Of a stretch of 64,000 bases of DNA, positions 53,193 through 63,833 are shown one piece after another. Under the pieces are notes generated by a model. That model worked only from the letters and a program-made list of their open reading frames with translations, was not told the origin of the DNA and searched no databases. The translations under genes and the position numbers were made by a program. Position 1 is the first letter of the stretch, and each line of letters starts with the position of its first letter. This stretch comes from Flaccisagitta enflata. Taxonomy: Eukaryota > Chaetognatha > Sagittoidea > Aphragmophora. The stretch lies in the NCBI GenBank assembly GCA_965153355.1, contig OZ231127.1, positions 64,356,001 through 64,420,000 of the forward strand. The letters run 5' to 3'.

Positions 53193-54881
53193 CAAGAAAG
53201 AAAGAAAGAAAGAAAGAAAGAATCGTTGCGGATAGGTGGGTATCGGCATTCAACTCCCATCTACACCCAACGCCCCCCCACAAGCATCTTAAAACGCTCG
53301 TTTTTCAACTTTTCTACTCGTGTTGACGGACGGACCAACGGATGAACGGACGGGCGGACAGAGCCTCTTATAGAGTAGCGCATCCCCAACTAAAAAAAGA
53401 AAAGAAAGATGGAGGAAAAGAAGAAAGCACAGAAAGGGAAGTTCTATTCAACCAACACGTGTGTTTCATCGCTTCACGTGCCGAATGTGGTAATCGGTAT
53501 GCGATTATGAAAATCTTACCAAATATAACATACGGTGTGTGAATGAGGCATTTCTTAATACTTACCCAATGTGGCATTCGATATGTGAATCCTGTGCGGT
53601 GATGTAAATTCAAAACCCACACAGTCATCAACACTGATAACGACACCATCATCATGATGGCTGAGAAGTAGGCACCTGCAAGCCGCCCATAAATGGATAT
53701 TAATAGCGGAAATGGAAAGGGTAGAAGAAAGATAATGGGGGTTTGTTTAAAGAAAGAAATTATGGCAGGGGTTATGGGTAGTTGGACTTGGATGGAGGTG
53801 TTGCATGTTGGATGTAAGATGCGTAATTATGCAGAAACGGTGGGAATGAGTGTTAGATGTTGCTGTGAATTTTCTTCTCTCAAGTTCCAACAATGCGGAG
53901 TAACGTTGGGGGGGGGGAAATTTAAGGGGAAAGGATGGCTTTTGGTTTTTTCGTTTGGCAGGATTGTGGGGGGTTTGAGGGGGGAAGAGTATAGTATGTG
54001 TAAATAGATGTTGGCATAACGGGTGATTTTTTTAAAATCAGGTTTATGGTGGAGAAAGAAAAGATGTTAGGCAAAAAAAAAAAAAAAAAAAAAATACAGG
54101 TGATTGAAAAAATAAGTCATAAAACCAAATTAGCGCTTTTTTTCATCCTGAAAATTGTCTTTTGCAAGCAATACGTATGCTGCGAAGAAAATCTCATAAA
54201 ACACGTTGGGTGTCTTTCAGCACCTTCAATCTTCCCATTAAGTGCTTTTTAGATCCCATGACATGGCACACAGTCTTACTGAACTGAACATATACCCGAT
54301 ATGAAAGTAAAGATGAAAACGTAGAGAGAAGAGGGCTTTGGAGAATCTATGTAGAGAGTGGTATGGTTCATTTGTCTAATCAACTAATCACACTTATCAT
54401 ACTACTCGGTACTTTGGTCTGGAATGTCCAGTGAGGGGGGGGGGGGGTCTTCGATACATGCGTCTTATGATCAGTTTCGTAAAAGTGTCGAACTAAATGT
54501 TCCACTTTTCAATTATATATCTATGCACTGTTGAATGCAAAATATTCCAAACGTATGTAAACTGTTAAGTCCAAGGTAAACGTCTAAGGAATATATGAGC
54601 ATTTGAGAGTATTTCAAGCGTCTATTAGCCACAAGCTTGTTGTTTACCTATGAGTGGAACGGCATCTGAAGTGGGCGGCATATTTTCGGCAACGAGGAGA
54701 AGGAAAACTGTGAGTGACAACAAAATGGTGACGCCTGCAAACGAAAACAAAACAACGCCAAAATAGAAACCAATTTACCATCGGTAATCCCAAGTCACAA
54801 AACGATGGTCAAAGAATTGAATAGGAGTTATACACATGCTGCCCCTGACGGAATCATAAGTGGTTGTTGGAAGAAATAACT

Positions 54882-54927
<46 letters not shown>

Positions 54928-54948
54928 CGTCCGTCCGTCCGTCCGTCC

Positions 54949-54984
<36 letters not shown>

Positions 54985-55040
54985 GTCTTCCTTTCTTTCA
55001 TTTACTCATTCTTTTTCTTTCTTTCTCTCATCTCTTTCGT

Positions 55041-55124
<84 letters not shown>

Positions 55125-55599
55125 TTGTTTTTTTTATTCTTTCTTTTTTCTTTCTTTTTTTTCTTTCTTTTTTTCTTTCTTTCTTTTCTTGCTTCTTCCT
55201 TCATTCTTTCCTACCTTCCATTCCTCCCTTCTTTCCCTGCTATCTTCCTTTCTCCCTTTCTTTCTTCCTTCCTTCCCTCCTTCCTTCCTTCCTTCCTTCC
55301 TTCCCTTCCTTCCTTCCTTCCTTCCTTCCCTTCCTTCCTTCCTTCCTTCCTTCCTTCCTTCCTTCCTTCCTTCAAACCCTTCCTTCCTTTGCCCTCCTTA
55401 CCAAGCGTGAGCTTTTCCCCCGAGTCTGGCGGTAGAGTGAAGCCGAGAAGGCTCATGGATGATATGAGCATGCAAGGAATGATGAGATTGAAGCCGTAGT
55501 ACAAAGTTCGCCGGCGAATGTGAATGGTAAAAGTCACGTCTTCGTAAGGAGTATCCGGACAGCAAGTGTAATATTGACTGTGCTTTTCCGCAGGAACGC
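48733..55599 (-). CDS. Nicotinic acetylcholine receptor alpha subunit, alpha7-like, five exons (partial)
   Basis: The exons in coding order are 55599-55402, 54734-54648, 53675-53566, 52690-52615 (or to 52606) and 48833-48733. The protein is one subunit of a pentameric acetylcholine-gated cation channel. Exon 1 has YYTCCP, whose vicinal cysteines define alpha subunits, then [18 protein letters not shown] and TM1 ending [11 protein letters not shown]. Exon 2 is TM2 ([17 protein letters not shown]), with GEK and the 9' Leu that fit a cation pore. Exon 3 is TM3 followed by HHRT and MPHW. Exon 4 ([13 protein letters not shown]) starts the intracellular loop. Exon 5 has [12 protein letters not shown], typical of alpha7-type loops. 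The first four exons agree in phase. Exon 5 needs one more exon in between, because its phase does not follow exon 4. The ligand-binding domain (right) and TM4 (left) were not found. Confidence 0.92.
49015..49045 (-). repeat. Copy of an nAChR exon start and acceptor
   Basis: ATTCGCCAGCAAACTCCTGTC nearly repeats ATTCGCCAGCAGACTCCTGAC at the exon 5 acceptor 190 bp away. Confidence 0.7.
49046..49393. other. Intronic sequence, nothing recognised
   Basis: Within the long nAChR intron. No exon is visible. Confidence 0.4.
49394..49530 (-). mobile_element. HINE-like element, type III variant
   Basis: CAAGGCCAAGTTGGCCAAGT then TGGTGCGCCGTG at one end, a GACCGACCAACCGAC core, and GAGGTACTATGGCGCACAT at the other. 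Confidence 0.75.
49831..49950 (+). mobile_element. HINE-like element, type III
   Basis: The hairpin AGGTGCGACAAAGCACCT is followed by CTATAACTGGCTGTGTCCG, a short core, the distal arm CATCTCGCACCTTATTGG and the end CTACTTGGCCTTG. Confidence 0.85.
49951..50974. other. Intronic sequence, nothing recognised
   Basis: No exon is visible. A fragment CGGGCAACGGCCCCGAAGAG at 50848 resembles the end of MITE family I. Confidence 0.4.
50975..51137. repeat. (CTTT)n, left flank of a HINE-like element
   Basis: About 160 bp of CTTT units with one poly(T) interruption. Confidence 0.95.
51138..51402 (+). mobile_element. HINE-like element with an internal TTTTTTAACA array
   Basis: A damaged hairpin (CTCACGCGACT), GTCGGTCTGTCCGTCCGTC, then a 150 bp array of TTTTTTAACAT units (51200-51345), then CGCACGCGACTGTTGCC and CTTGGGCTTGTTT. 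(CTTT)n flanks both sides. Confidence 0.75.
51405..51530. repeat. (CTTT)n, right flank of the same element
   Basis: Same unit and orientation as 50975-51137. Confidence 0.95.
51613..51960. repeat. Tandem repeat, about 100 bp unit, 3-4 copies
   Basis: Units share GATTTTGGTCGGTTTGAGGG, CTCTGGGTCTCTCAAACCAT and AGGTGAATGGTGACTTTTGA. Confidence 0.8.
52691..52883. repeat. (GT)n(GA)n array forming the 3' splice site of nAChR exon 4
   Basis: On the minus strand it reads (TC)n(AC)n and ends in ACACACAG, immediately followed by exon 4. Confidence 0.9.
52970..53396 (-). mobile_element. Two degraded HINE-like copies around a (GAAA)n run
   Basis: The first copy, 52970-53115, has CAAGGCCGGAAGCACGG and GGACGGACTGACCAACGGAC. 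A (GAAA)n block follows at 53160-53222. The second copy, 53223-53396, has GTTGCGGATAGGTGGG at one end and CTCTTATAGAGTAGCGCATC then CCCAACTAAAAA at the other. Confidence 0.65.
53676..54647. other. nAChR intron, nothing recognised
   Basis: G-rich runs near 53911 and 54435 and an A-tract near 54077. No exon is seen. Confidence 0.4.
54886..55376. repeat. (GTCT)n(GTCC)n then (CTTT)n then (CCTT)n
   Basis: Successive pyrimidine-rich tetranucleotide arrays covering nearly 500 bp in the nAChR intron after the TM1 exon. They end about 25 bp from the donor of that exon. Confidence 0.95.
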
Positions 55600-55879
55600 C
55601 TGTGTTAAACATCGCGTGGCCGCGTGGGAGTGTGTGTGTGTGTCGGGGAAAAGAAAAGTGGGGCACAGAACAAGAAACAAGAGGTTTTGGTGAAAGAGGA
55701 GGAGAAAGAAAAGAATAGAGGACGTGGGAGGAGGAAGGGCATGGGAGGATGAAGATTGAAGAAAGTGGGTTGTAATCAATTCAACTTGAAGAGTGGAATA
55801 CACTTTTGTGGAGGAAATGAATTCGATAAAGGAAGAGGAAGAAGAAGAAGAAGAAGAAGAAGAAGAAGAAGAAGAAGAA

Positions 55880-55930
<51 letters not shown>

Positions 55931-57109
55931 AAAAAGAAAAAAAGGAAGAGAAAAAGAAAAAGAATTGGAAAAAAGAAAAAGAAAAAAAAGGAGATGGAGA
56001 AGAAAATGTGAATAAAAAAAACTTGAAAAGAGGAAAAATGAGGCATCACAAGAAAGGAACCAAGATGTATTGGATGCATTCACACATGTCTTTCTTTTCC
56101 ATCACCATTATTCCAATTGAATTGCCAATAGCCAAATACTAGATTGCAAACCGGTATTTAATTTGTCCGCTTATTCAGTTAATCCATAGACTGACGCCGG
56201 AACATGTTTGCAAAAACGGTACCTTGCTGGCCTCGTGGTAACTAACCGCTTTTGGTTGACCAATCATAATAAAGCGTGAAAAAGTGGCCCCAGCTCTACA
56301 AGATTTGACATAGAAATAGCAAAAATGTCACACTTTGATATACTAGAGCAACTGAGAGGAATTATTTACCGGAAGTAGGGTGAGAAGGTAATATGTCAGA
56401 AATGGCAAATCGGATTTTAACATCTGTACACTTATTATTGTCAAAAGATCAATCAGCTGTCAAATCTAAGCAGACATATTTAACCATATGCCAATTATTC
56501 CATTAGTTAGGGCTTGAAAAAATCTTCATTTTGCTCATGAATTTCACCTCAATTGCATTGTACAAAATCAAATAAGATCAAAAACAGTAAAAACATTCCC
56601 AAAGCAAATTATGGCAAAATTACCAGAAAAACCTTATGAACTTCAGTTGTTCACCAAATCTACATAAAGATAGATAATCAGATGCAAATTTCACGACTAA
56701 ACAGCTTTTGAAAAGTTCTTTAATTTGCCCACGGATTTCAATTGATTTTGTAAAAGTGAATGCTTCAAAAATTCGAACCAAAGTTGTGGAAAAAGTTGTA
56801 CCTTGGTGTTGAATGTTAGTTGTCAAGAGGTCAAAAAGTTTAAAACAAGCATCCCAATTGGAACAAAATACAAAAAAATAATGTGGAATATATTGGGAAA
56901 TACTCATAAAATATATAACTTCAGGGAATTGAATCGTTCCTCACCAGTAGTAGCGAGGTATGTATAGTTGTAGCACTACCTTGACAATAATTAGTGTACA
57001 GGTGTTAACTGATTTTCCCCACAATATTTCTACATGAAGATGGCATATATTTAAAACTGCTTTTCGTGGTCTATACCCAAGCTTTTTGTCTTAGAAGGTT
57101 GGAGACTTA
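55600..57109. other. AT-rich, gene-poor stretch
   Basis: (GAA)n lies at 55832-55925. The nAChR ligand-binding exons would be expected on the minus strand from here rightward, but none is visible. Confidence 0.4.
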
Positions 57110-57447
57110 TTCTTCAGGGGTGTATATTCTTGAGTCGCTTTTGATTTTTTTCCCCCCCCTGCCTTTGATTTTCTTCCCCGCGACGCGTCGCGTCGCATTT
57201 TTATATTCATGTTTTTCTTCCCCATATAGCAATAAAACTATGTAGTTAAGGCTTAAATAGTGTTAAATTGTGTTTTACTAATTGAGTTTTATGATTTGGT
57301 ACTGTAAAAAGTTATATTTTCCCCAAATTTCCTTTTTTTCTCTTTTTTCCCCCTTTAATTTCCTTCCCCATCTCCAGACCCTTTGATTTCCCCCCCCCCA
57401 CCGGGGGGGGGGGGGAAACTCAAGAATATACAGGCCTGTTATTCTTT
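57110..57447 (+). mobile_element. MITE-like family H, copy 2
   Basis: Ends are GGGGTGTATATTCTTGAGTC and ACTCAAGAATATACAGGCCTG. The interior carries C-runs and G-runs and TTATATTTTCCCCAAATTTC. It also contains a short GCGACGCGTCGCGTCGC palindromic block. Confidence 0.8.
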
Positions 57448-58389
57448 TAATGATTTTAAGGAAGCGTGGGCCAAGAAATGAACAGGGGCATCCCCTGAAA
57501 CTGACAAAATCGTCTATTGAGTAAATTAGTAATATTGGACAAAATGGGACTGTCTCCTATCAGAAAATGGCAATATAACGACTTGAAAAGGCTATATACC
57601 TAGTTTTTGAATAATTTTTGACTTAACTTGAATGGAATTTACCCCAGAATGTGTGAAAATATCCCAAAGTGTCATTCAAATCACTTTGTAATGCTCAAAC
57701 AGATACAATTCAACCTCAGTTCGCCTAATTTTGTCAGGGGTGTTACGTACAAGGAGAATCTACTCAGATGACCTGAAACAGGTCGGATTTAATTGCAGTT
57801 TCTTTCAACTGAACATGAGATCGCGGCACTGTTTATATCGACATTTTATCAATTTCAGAATCAGTAAAATGATGAATCAGAAGTTCCGAATGTTTTTTCA
57901 AAGATGTTCATGAAATAAAAAAAAGTTCATAAAGATAGTAAATTACATATACTACCTAAAAATAATCTTCAAAAAACCGCAAATTACATTCCTCTGCAAA
58001 ACATTAAGACCATAGTATGGTTGAAATATGTAGAGGAGACTATGAGGTTTCATAATCAGGTTTCCATATATTGGTACAACTCATAGTTTTACATAATATA
58101 AAAATGTGTATTTTTAAAAGTGACCAAACAACTTCACATTATAATCCTGTGGAGAAGGAAGAGCAAAAAAATCAGTTTTATTTTTTTAGCTATGTACACC
58201 AAAACATTAAGAACATTTTTTGTGGCAATTCTTACTCTTTAGTGATGGTCTATCAGGGACAGGTTTCCATATAACTGTGCAACTCACCATTTTGGAGTAA
58301 TAACATGTCGCTATTTTACCACTTTTCATAAAAAGGATTCCAGATCAGCTCTATTGTAAATTCTCATCTTTAAGCCACTTATATTGATA
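57448..58389. other. AT-rich unassigned sequence
   Basis: Nothing recognised. Confidence 0.4.
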
Positions 58390-59020
58390 TATTGTTTATT
58401 GAAAAAACATTCTTGTTGATAGTGGATAAAGGGAATGTGCAGTGTATGACTAGGTAGTGGTGGAGGTGGTGTTGTGGGAAGGAGGAGGAGGAGGAGGAGG
58501 AGGAGGAGGACAGCGGTGGCAATAGATTGAAGAAATTCACAAATTTGTAAATAAGACCAAGTTTATTTGCATATTCTTGTTGAGTGGGTAAGATGAATGT
58601 GTTGCAGTATATGACAAGGTAGTGGAGGTGGTAGGTGGTGGAGGAGGAGGAGGGAGGAGGAGAGGAGGAGGAGGAGGAGGAGGAGGAGGAGGAGGAGGAG
58701 AACAGGAGAAGAAGAAGAAGGGGTTAATGGAAAAATTGCACAAATTGATAAGGTGGACTAAGCTCATTAACACATTTTTGCCAATAGTGGGTGAAGAATG
58801 TGTAGAAGGTGGTGGTTGAGGTGGGGCTGAGGAGGTTGAGGAGGGGAGGAGGGGAGGAGGTGTAGTGAAGGGCAGCAGCCAAGTGAAAAATTGCTCAAAT
58901 GATGATCTTTGACAAATTCTGGTTCTGCAGAGAAAGAGAGTAATGTACTGTGCTATGTAAGACAAGATGGTGGTGAAGGTGGTGGTGGAGCTGTGGACAA
59001 GGAGGAGGAGGAGGAGGAAA
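58390..59020. repeat. Tandem repeat, about 180 bp unit with an internal (GAG)n
   Basis: Three to four units carry GTATGACAAGGTAGTGGAGG, then (GAG)n of varying length, then AAATTGCACAAATTGATAAG-type spacers. Confidence 0.8.
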
Positions 59021-59024
59021 CAGG

Positions 59025-59340
59025 GGTGTATATAATTCCATAACCTTTGATTATTTTCCCCCCCTGCCTTTGATTTACTTTTCTTCCATGACGCACAGCG
59101 TCAATTACCATCAATGTTTTCTTCTATAAACCACTAAAACAGGGTGTTTAAGGTTTAAATAGTGTTAAATTGTGTTTAACTTATCGTGTTTTGATTTTTA
59201 CTGCCAAAAGTTATATTTTCCCCAAGTTTTCTTTTTCTCTTTTTTCCTCCTTCCTTTTCCTTCCTTTCTCCAAACCCTTTGAATATCCCCCCTCCCCATC
59301 GGGGGGGGGGGAAATGCAGAACAATATACAGGCCTGGTGG
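59025..59340 (+). mobile_element. MITE-like family H, copy 3
   Basis: Starts AGGGGTGTATATAATTCC and ends AACAATATACAGGCCTGG. It shares TTATATTTTCCCCAAGTTTT with the other copies, and its ends are more diverged. Confidence 0.75.
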
Positions 59341-59394
59341 AAATGCGCGTTTCACACCTTCCAACTCGAGAAAATTACATGTAAAGCTTAAACA

Positions 59395-59750
59395 AATATA
59401 CACGGCAATCCAGTTGCGGACATAGTTGGTCTTGAGCCCTCTTTAGTATCCCTCTCCTCCATCCCTCTCTTCCATCCCTCCCCTAACTCAAGACATCCTC
59501 AGTGAAGCCCTGGGCCCAATCATAATCAGCCTGTGGTCAGTTTGAAAATTGGGATTGCAATGGCAGTGTATTGTGTAGGGAAAATAGGCCATATATAACA
59601 TTATTTTTAATAAGTGAAGCAAAAACAGAAATCCGTATAGCGACTTTTTCCAGTGGACGGATAGACCAACAGACCAACAAATGGATGAACAGCCAACTGA
59701 CCAACCAACTCAAAAACTGGCTTAAAGAGTCGCGTGTCTGCAACTAAAAA
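59395..59750 (-). mobile_element. HINE-like element, diverged type II
   Basis: ACACGGCAATCCAGTTGCGG then ACATAGTTGG at one end; GACCAACAGACCAACAAATG core; then AAAGAGTCGCGTGTCTGCAAC and TAAAAA. Confidence 0.65.
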
Positions 59751-60351
59751 TCCCCTCTCTCCTCCTTACTCTGCGTCTTTACTTCCACAAGATCTCCATG
59801 ATATTGCTGCCAGAACTAAAACAGCCTAAGCAAGGTTGTGTATAGGCATGGTGTCATTTGACTAAAAAGATGTGCAAAAGCTTATTTTTCCTCAAAATCA
59901 TGTTATTATTTTTGGTATGGGCCTATAAAACTCTTTGATATTGCTTGCCAGGGCTAACATGACCCAAGAAAGGTTGTATATAGGCATGAAGATATCATTT
60001 GACCATCAAAAATTAACAAAAAAGCTGTTTTGTAGTATATTTTGGCCATTTTGAGCCCTTAGAGGTCCTCTGGGGCCCATACAACACTCAATGATATTGC
60101 TTACCAGGGCTGACTTGACCCTAGTAAATTTATATAAAGGCTTTAAGATGTCATTTGACTAAAAATAATGAGAAAAATAAACTTTTTTTCCTCAAAATAA
60201 CTATTTTGGGGCTATTTTTGGGCCCTTAAGGCCCTCTGGGACACATAAAGCTCCATGATTTTGCTTGCCAGGGCTAGCTTGACCCAAGCAAGGTAGTACA
60301 TAGGCATGAGGATATCATTTTAATGTGAGAACTGGGCAAAATATGCTTTTT
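59751..60351. other. Degenerate repeated sequence
   Basis: A unit of about 180 bp recurs loosely (GATATTGCTTGCCAGGGCTA ... GACCCAAGCAAGGTTGTATA ... TAGGCATGAAGATATCATTTGAC), near 59800, 59930, 60080 and 60255. Confidence 0.6.
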
Positions 60352-60873
60352 GAGCAGCGGCCCCGAAGAGGACGAAGTCTTGTAAAACACAGGGGGAATC
60401 TGTCCGTCCGTCCGTCCGTCCGTCGTCGTCTACGTCAGAAATCCCCACCCATCCTCAGGCAAATCTCCTTTGGGGCCTGTCTGACCCATATTCTGCCAAA
60501 TAGCCCAAATCAGCAATATGAGCCCAAATCTAAGCAAAATGGTCCAAATCAACATAATGGCCAAATCTAAGCAAATGACCAAATCCCCAATGAAAACCCC
60601 AGTGGTGCCCAGTACATTACCTGCCTAATTTTGACCCAGATTTCAGCCATTTTGCTGGTTGGGCCGTATCTTTGGTTTTGGGCCATTTTGCTAATTTGAG
60701 CCATGTGCTGGACCCAGGCGTTTGGCAGGGCCATGGTGGGGCAGGCCCCAAGAGACGAAGCCTGAGGTGGAGCCGAAGACGAGCAGACGGAGTGGACGGA
60801 CCAGGCAGCAACCGAGCAGTGGGCATGGACAGATTCCTGTGTTCTGGACCGTCCTCCAGGGGCCAGCTGCCTA
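60352..60873. mobile_element. MITE family I, copy 2 (decayed right end)
   Basis: It begins GAGCAGCGGCCCCGAAGAGG then ACGAAGTCTTGTAAAACACAG, then (GTCC)n. The right end CCTGTGTTCTGGACCGTCCT then CCAGGGGCCAGCTGCC is a decayed inverse. Confidence 0.65.
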
Positions 60874-61186
60874 TTCCCCTCAGCCGTCACACTACTCCAA
60901 ACTGGGCATAGTACACGCTGACCTTACCTTAACCTTTTAGGCTGCTATTTTCCCTTAAGGTGGCGTTTGGGCCTTTTTGAGCCTTAAGGTCTCTGGGGCC
61001 AGTAAAACTTCATGATAATGCTTCAGGGTTAGCAGCTCAGGCAAGATAGTTCTTGGGCACCAGATTATCATTTGAAGCCACCAAAAAATGGGCAAACAGG
61101 TCGCCAAAAAAGGGCAATAGCAATAGTCAGCGATACCCGTTGCCCTACTATGCATGATTGTGAATTGGAGTGAGGGGAAGCAGGGC

Positions 61187-61790
61187 AGCGGCCCCGAAGG
61201 GACACAGTCTATGAACACAGGGGGACTTTCGTTCATCCGTTCGTTCGTCCATCCCGTCCGATCGTTTAGGCTAAATTCAGGTCAGGGCTGATGTAAGGCA
61301 AGAAAAGCCAGTTAGAGCTTGAATGGGCTGACAGAGAAGCTTGAAAAGAAAAGAGCTGGATCAAGAAGGCAGAAGAAGCCATGAGAACTGACTTTAGGAT
61401 CTGAATGAGCTGATTTGAGGCTTGAGGCCTAATTTGAAATGAAAGGAGGTTGGTTTGAGGCCTGAGAGGCCAGATTTGAGGCCTGAGAAGTGAATTTCAA
61501 GCCTGAGAGAGCAGATTTGAGGCCTGAGAGGGGCCATGTTTGTTCTCAGGGAGGAGCCGAATCAGAGGCCTGAGAGGTCCGTTGGAGCCTGGGGGCTAGA
61601 TTTGAGGCCTGAGAGGCCAGATTTGCAGCCTGAGAGGTCTTGTTCAGGCCTAAGGAAGGCCGGTTTGGGGCCCTGAGAGGCGGGTGCAGGCCTGAGAGGC
61701 CTCGAGAAGGCGAGACGGACGGACGGACGAGCGAGCAGCGGCTCCCCTGTGTTTTACAGGACTCCGTCCCCTTTAGGCCGCTGCCCAAAA
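61187..61790. mobile_element. MITE family I, copy 3, about 604 bp
   Basis: The left end GGGCAGCGGCCCCGAAGGGA and the right end TCCCCTTTAGGCCGCTGCCC are inverted, as are AACACAGGGGG and CCCCTGTGTT. The interior has TTCGTTCGTCC, then 15 or so GAGGCCTGAGAGGCCAGATT-type units, then GACGGACGGACGGACGAG. Confidence 0.8.
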
Positions 61791-62060
61791 ACTTATTTTC
61801 ACTCCAAAATGACATTTTGGGGCCCATAAGACCCTCTGGGGCCCCATAAAACCTGGATATTTTCCTTATTTTAGCTTCTAATACACTAATAGGTTTGTAT
61901 TGTACAAAAAAATCATAAAGTGACCAAAATAATAAAGTTATGGTATTGCCCAAAACGGCCTACTGTGGGTGTTAGTGATAAATACGCCCGATTGACTTTA
62001 AGTTCAAGTTTCGCAACACTTTCTCAACTGTCCCTTTACGTGATCCTGACATACTGACAG

Positions 62061-63483
62061 GATCTCGGTGATGCAGGCCACATTCTACAAGCCTCCTCGT
62101 CTTCCTCTCTCGGTTACGCTCCGCCTCACGCTGGCGTCATACGAGAAGCTATCAGCTCTGTCTCTGAAGAGTCCTCCAACGCCTTACGGGAAAGGCTGAA
62201 AATAAGTCACGAAAATTTGCTGCTCAAACAACAAATAGAGAACGCAACGAAAGGTATTTGCGGGGGTCTGTAACACAGTTGCATTTCATTCATTCCGTTC
62301 CTTTCATTCATTTCGTTCATTTTGTTCTTTTCATTTCATTTCCTATCATTTCCTTCATTTCCTTCATTTCCTTCATTTCATTCATTTCCTTCATTTCATT
62401 CATTTCATTCATTTCATTCATTTCATTCATTTCCTTCATTCATTCCATTTCATTCATTCATTCATTTCATTCATTCATTCATTTCATTCATTTCATTCAT
62501 TTCATTCATTTCATTCATTTCATTCATTTCATTCATTTCATTCATTCTTTCATTCATTCATTCATTCATTCTTCATTCCTTTCTTCCTTTCCTTTCATTG
62601 CCCCCTTTCATTCCTTTCATTCCTTTCATTCCTTTCATTCCTTTCATTCCTTTCATTCCTTTCATTCCTTTTATTCCTTTTATTCCTTTTATTCATTTCA
62701 TTCATTTCATTCATTTCATTCATTTCATTCATTTCATTCATTTCATTCATCTAAAATGCATTAAAAGTTACGTGTTACGCGAAGCCGTTTTTAACTAACT
62801 TTTCATCGTATACGGAATATTATATGCAGCATCCGCTTCCTTGCCGATGGACGTGGATTTTGCCGAAAAGTCAAAAAGCCTCAAATCCAATCAACTCACC
62901 ATTTCCACTATGGAGCAAAAACAACAGGAATACCAGAACCAAATCACGAAATTAAGCAAAGAATTGAAGCGAAGCGGATTAAAAGAACATTTTACTCACG
63001 ATAAAATCGTCGCCGATGCACAAGCTATGACCGAAAAGGAGGTACGAGAGAAAGCGCACGCGGCTTTACTTTTAGTAGCTAGCTAAGCGACTCACTCGCG
63101 ACATTACAAACACGGCCGATAACGTGATATATCAGAGTTATTAAAACCCCCGCCCAACCACAATACAGCCCATCCCCTAATGCGTCTCTGTCCCTGCCCA
63201 CTCAAAAGCGACCGCCCATTGGCCGTGTATCCGGGTATCTGGGTATCCGAACTTGTTTCTTACAAAGCAGCCTCTCAACTACTTCCGTTACTTGAGTATC
63301 TGGGACTAAAGTAAGGTACATGTTCCCTTTGCTATGCAGGAGCTGACCAAGGAGTTGTCGAGTAAAGTGGCTGCTTTCCGCGGGTTGCCACCTGATTTGT
63401 CGTTGGCGAAAGTGAAACTCACCGAAAAGAAGAGAGCGCTTTCTGAACTGGGAGAAATGGCCGAAGAATGGGCCGGCAATTAA
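62061..63483 (+). CDS. HAUS1: HAUS augmin-like complex subunit 1, three 3' exons
   Basis: The exons are 62061-62253 (an alternative acceptor gives 62077), 62830-63041 and 63340-63483 (TAA), with phases 1 and 0 agreeing. HAUS1 is part of the eight-subunit augmin complex that binds spindle microtubules and recruits gamma-tubulin for branching nucleation. The visible part, about 180 residues, is coiled-coil: LKISHENLLLKQQIENATK, then MDVDFAEKSKSLKSNQLTIS, then a characteristic C-terminus LPPDLSLAKVKLTEKKRALS. This last matches the conserved (M/L)PxxPSLAxVKIEEAKREL end of HAUS1. The N-terminal half, with its CH-like and first coiled-coil regions, is not visible upstream. A polyadenylation signal follows at 63527. 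A HINE-like element starts about 30 bp inside the last intron. Confidence 0.82.
62280..62752. repeat. (TTCAT)n/(TTCCT)n pentanucleotide array
   Basis: Nearly 470 bp of TTCAT with TTCCT and CATT variants, within HAUS1 intron 1 of those seen. Confidence 0.95.
63073..63262 (+). mobile_element. HINE-like element, diverged type IV
   Basis: AGTAGCTAGCTAAGCGACT resembles the type IV hairpin. CCCCTGCCCACTCAAAAGCG then ACCGCCC replaces the distal arm, and the end is GGCCGTGTATCCGGG ... CTTGTTT. It lies in the last HAUS1 intron. Confidence 0.65.
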
Positions 63484-63526
63484 TAATGCCAGAAATTTCA
63501 AAAGTCTAAAGCGGGTTCTTTTCCAA

Positions 63527-63532
63527 AATAAA
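63527..63532 (+). terminator. Polyadenylation signal of HAUS1
   Basis: AATAAA 44 bp after the HAUS1 stop codon. Confidence 0.6.
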
Positions 63533-63833
63533 CTCGAATTTCGGTTTGTTACAGTTTGAGATAAAGCATATATGCACTGCGCACTCAATGAACTACTCAT
63601 TCCATAGTTTATTATTTTTTTAATCCAATCCATGTTTTGAAAGGTCGTTTCTTTACCAAGCCGACTGTGATAGTGTTTGGGTGTTTTACATTTGATAGAA
63701 ATTTTATGATTCGCGTTGTTTTTTATTTGCATGTTGTTCACAACGTTGTCCTAACAAGTTTTCACATTTCAGAGCAGTTATTGGCAACGTTGAACTTTGG
63801 TCGGAATCGTGTATCAACTATGACGCGGGCACC

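Noticed and set aside
62258-62798. 168-codon frame of FIHFIH/FHSFHS repeats
   Set aside because: Translation of the (TTCAT)n array inside a HAUS1 intron.
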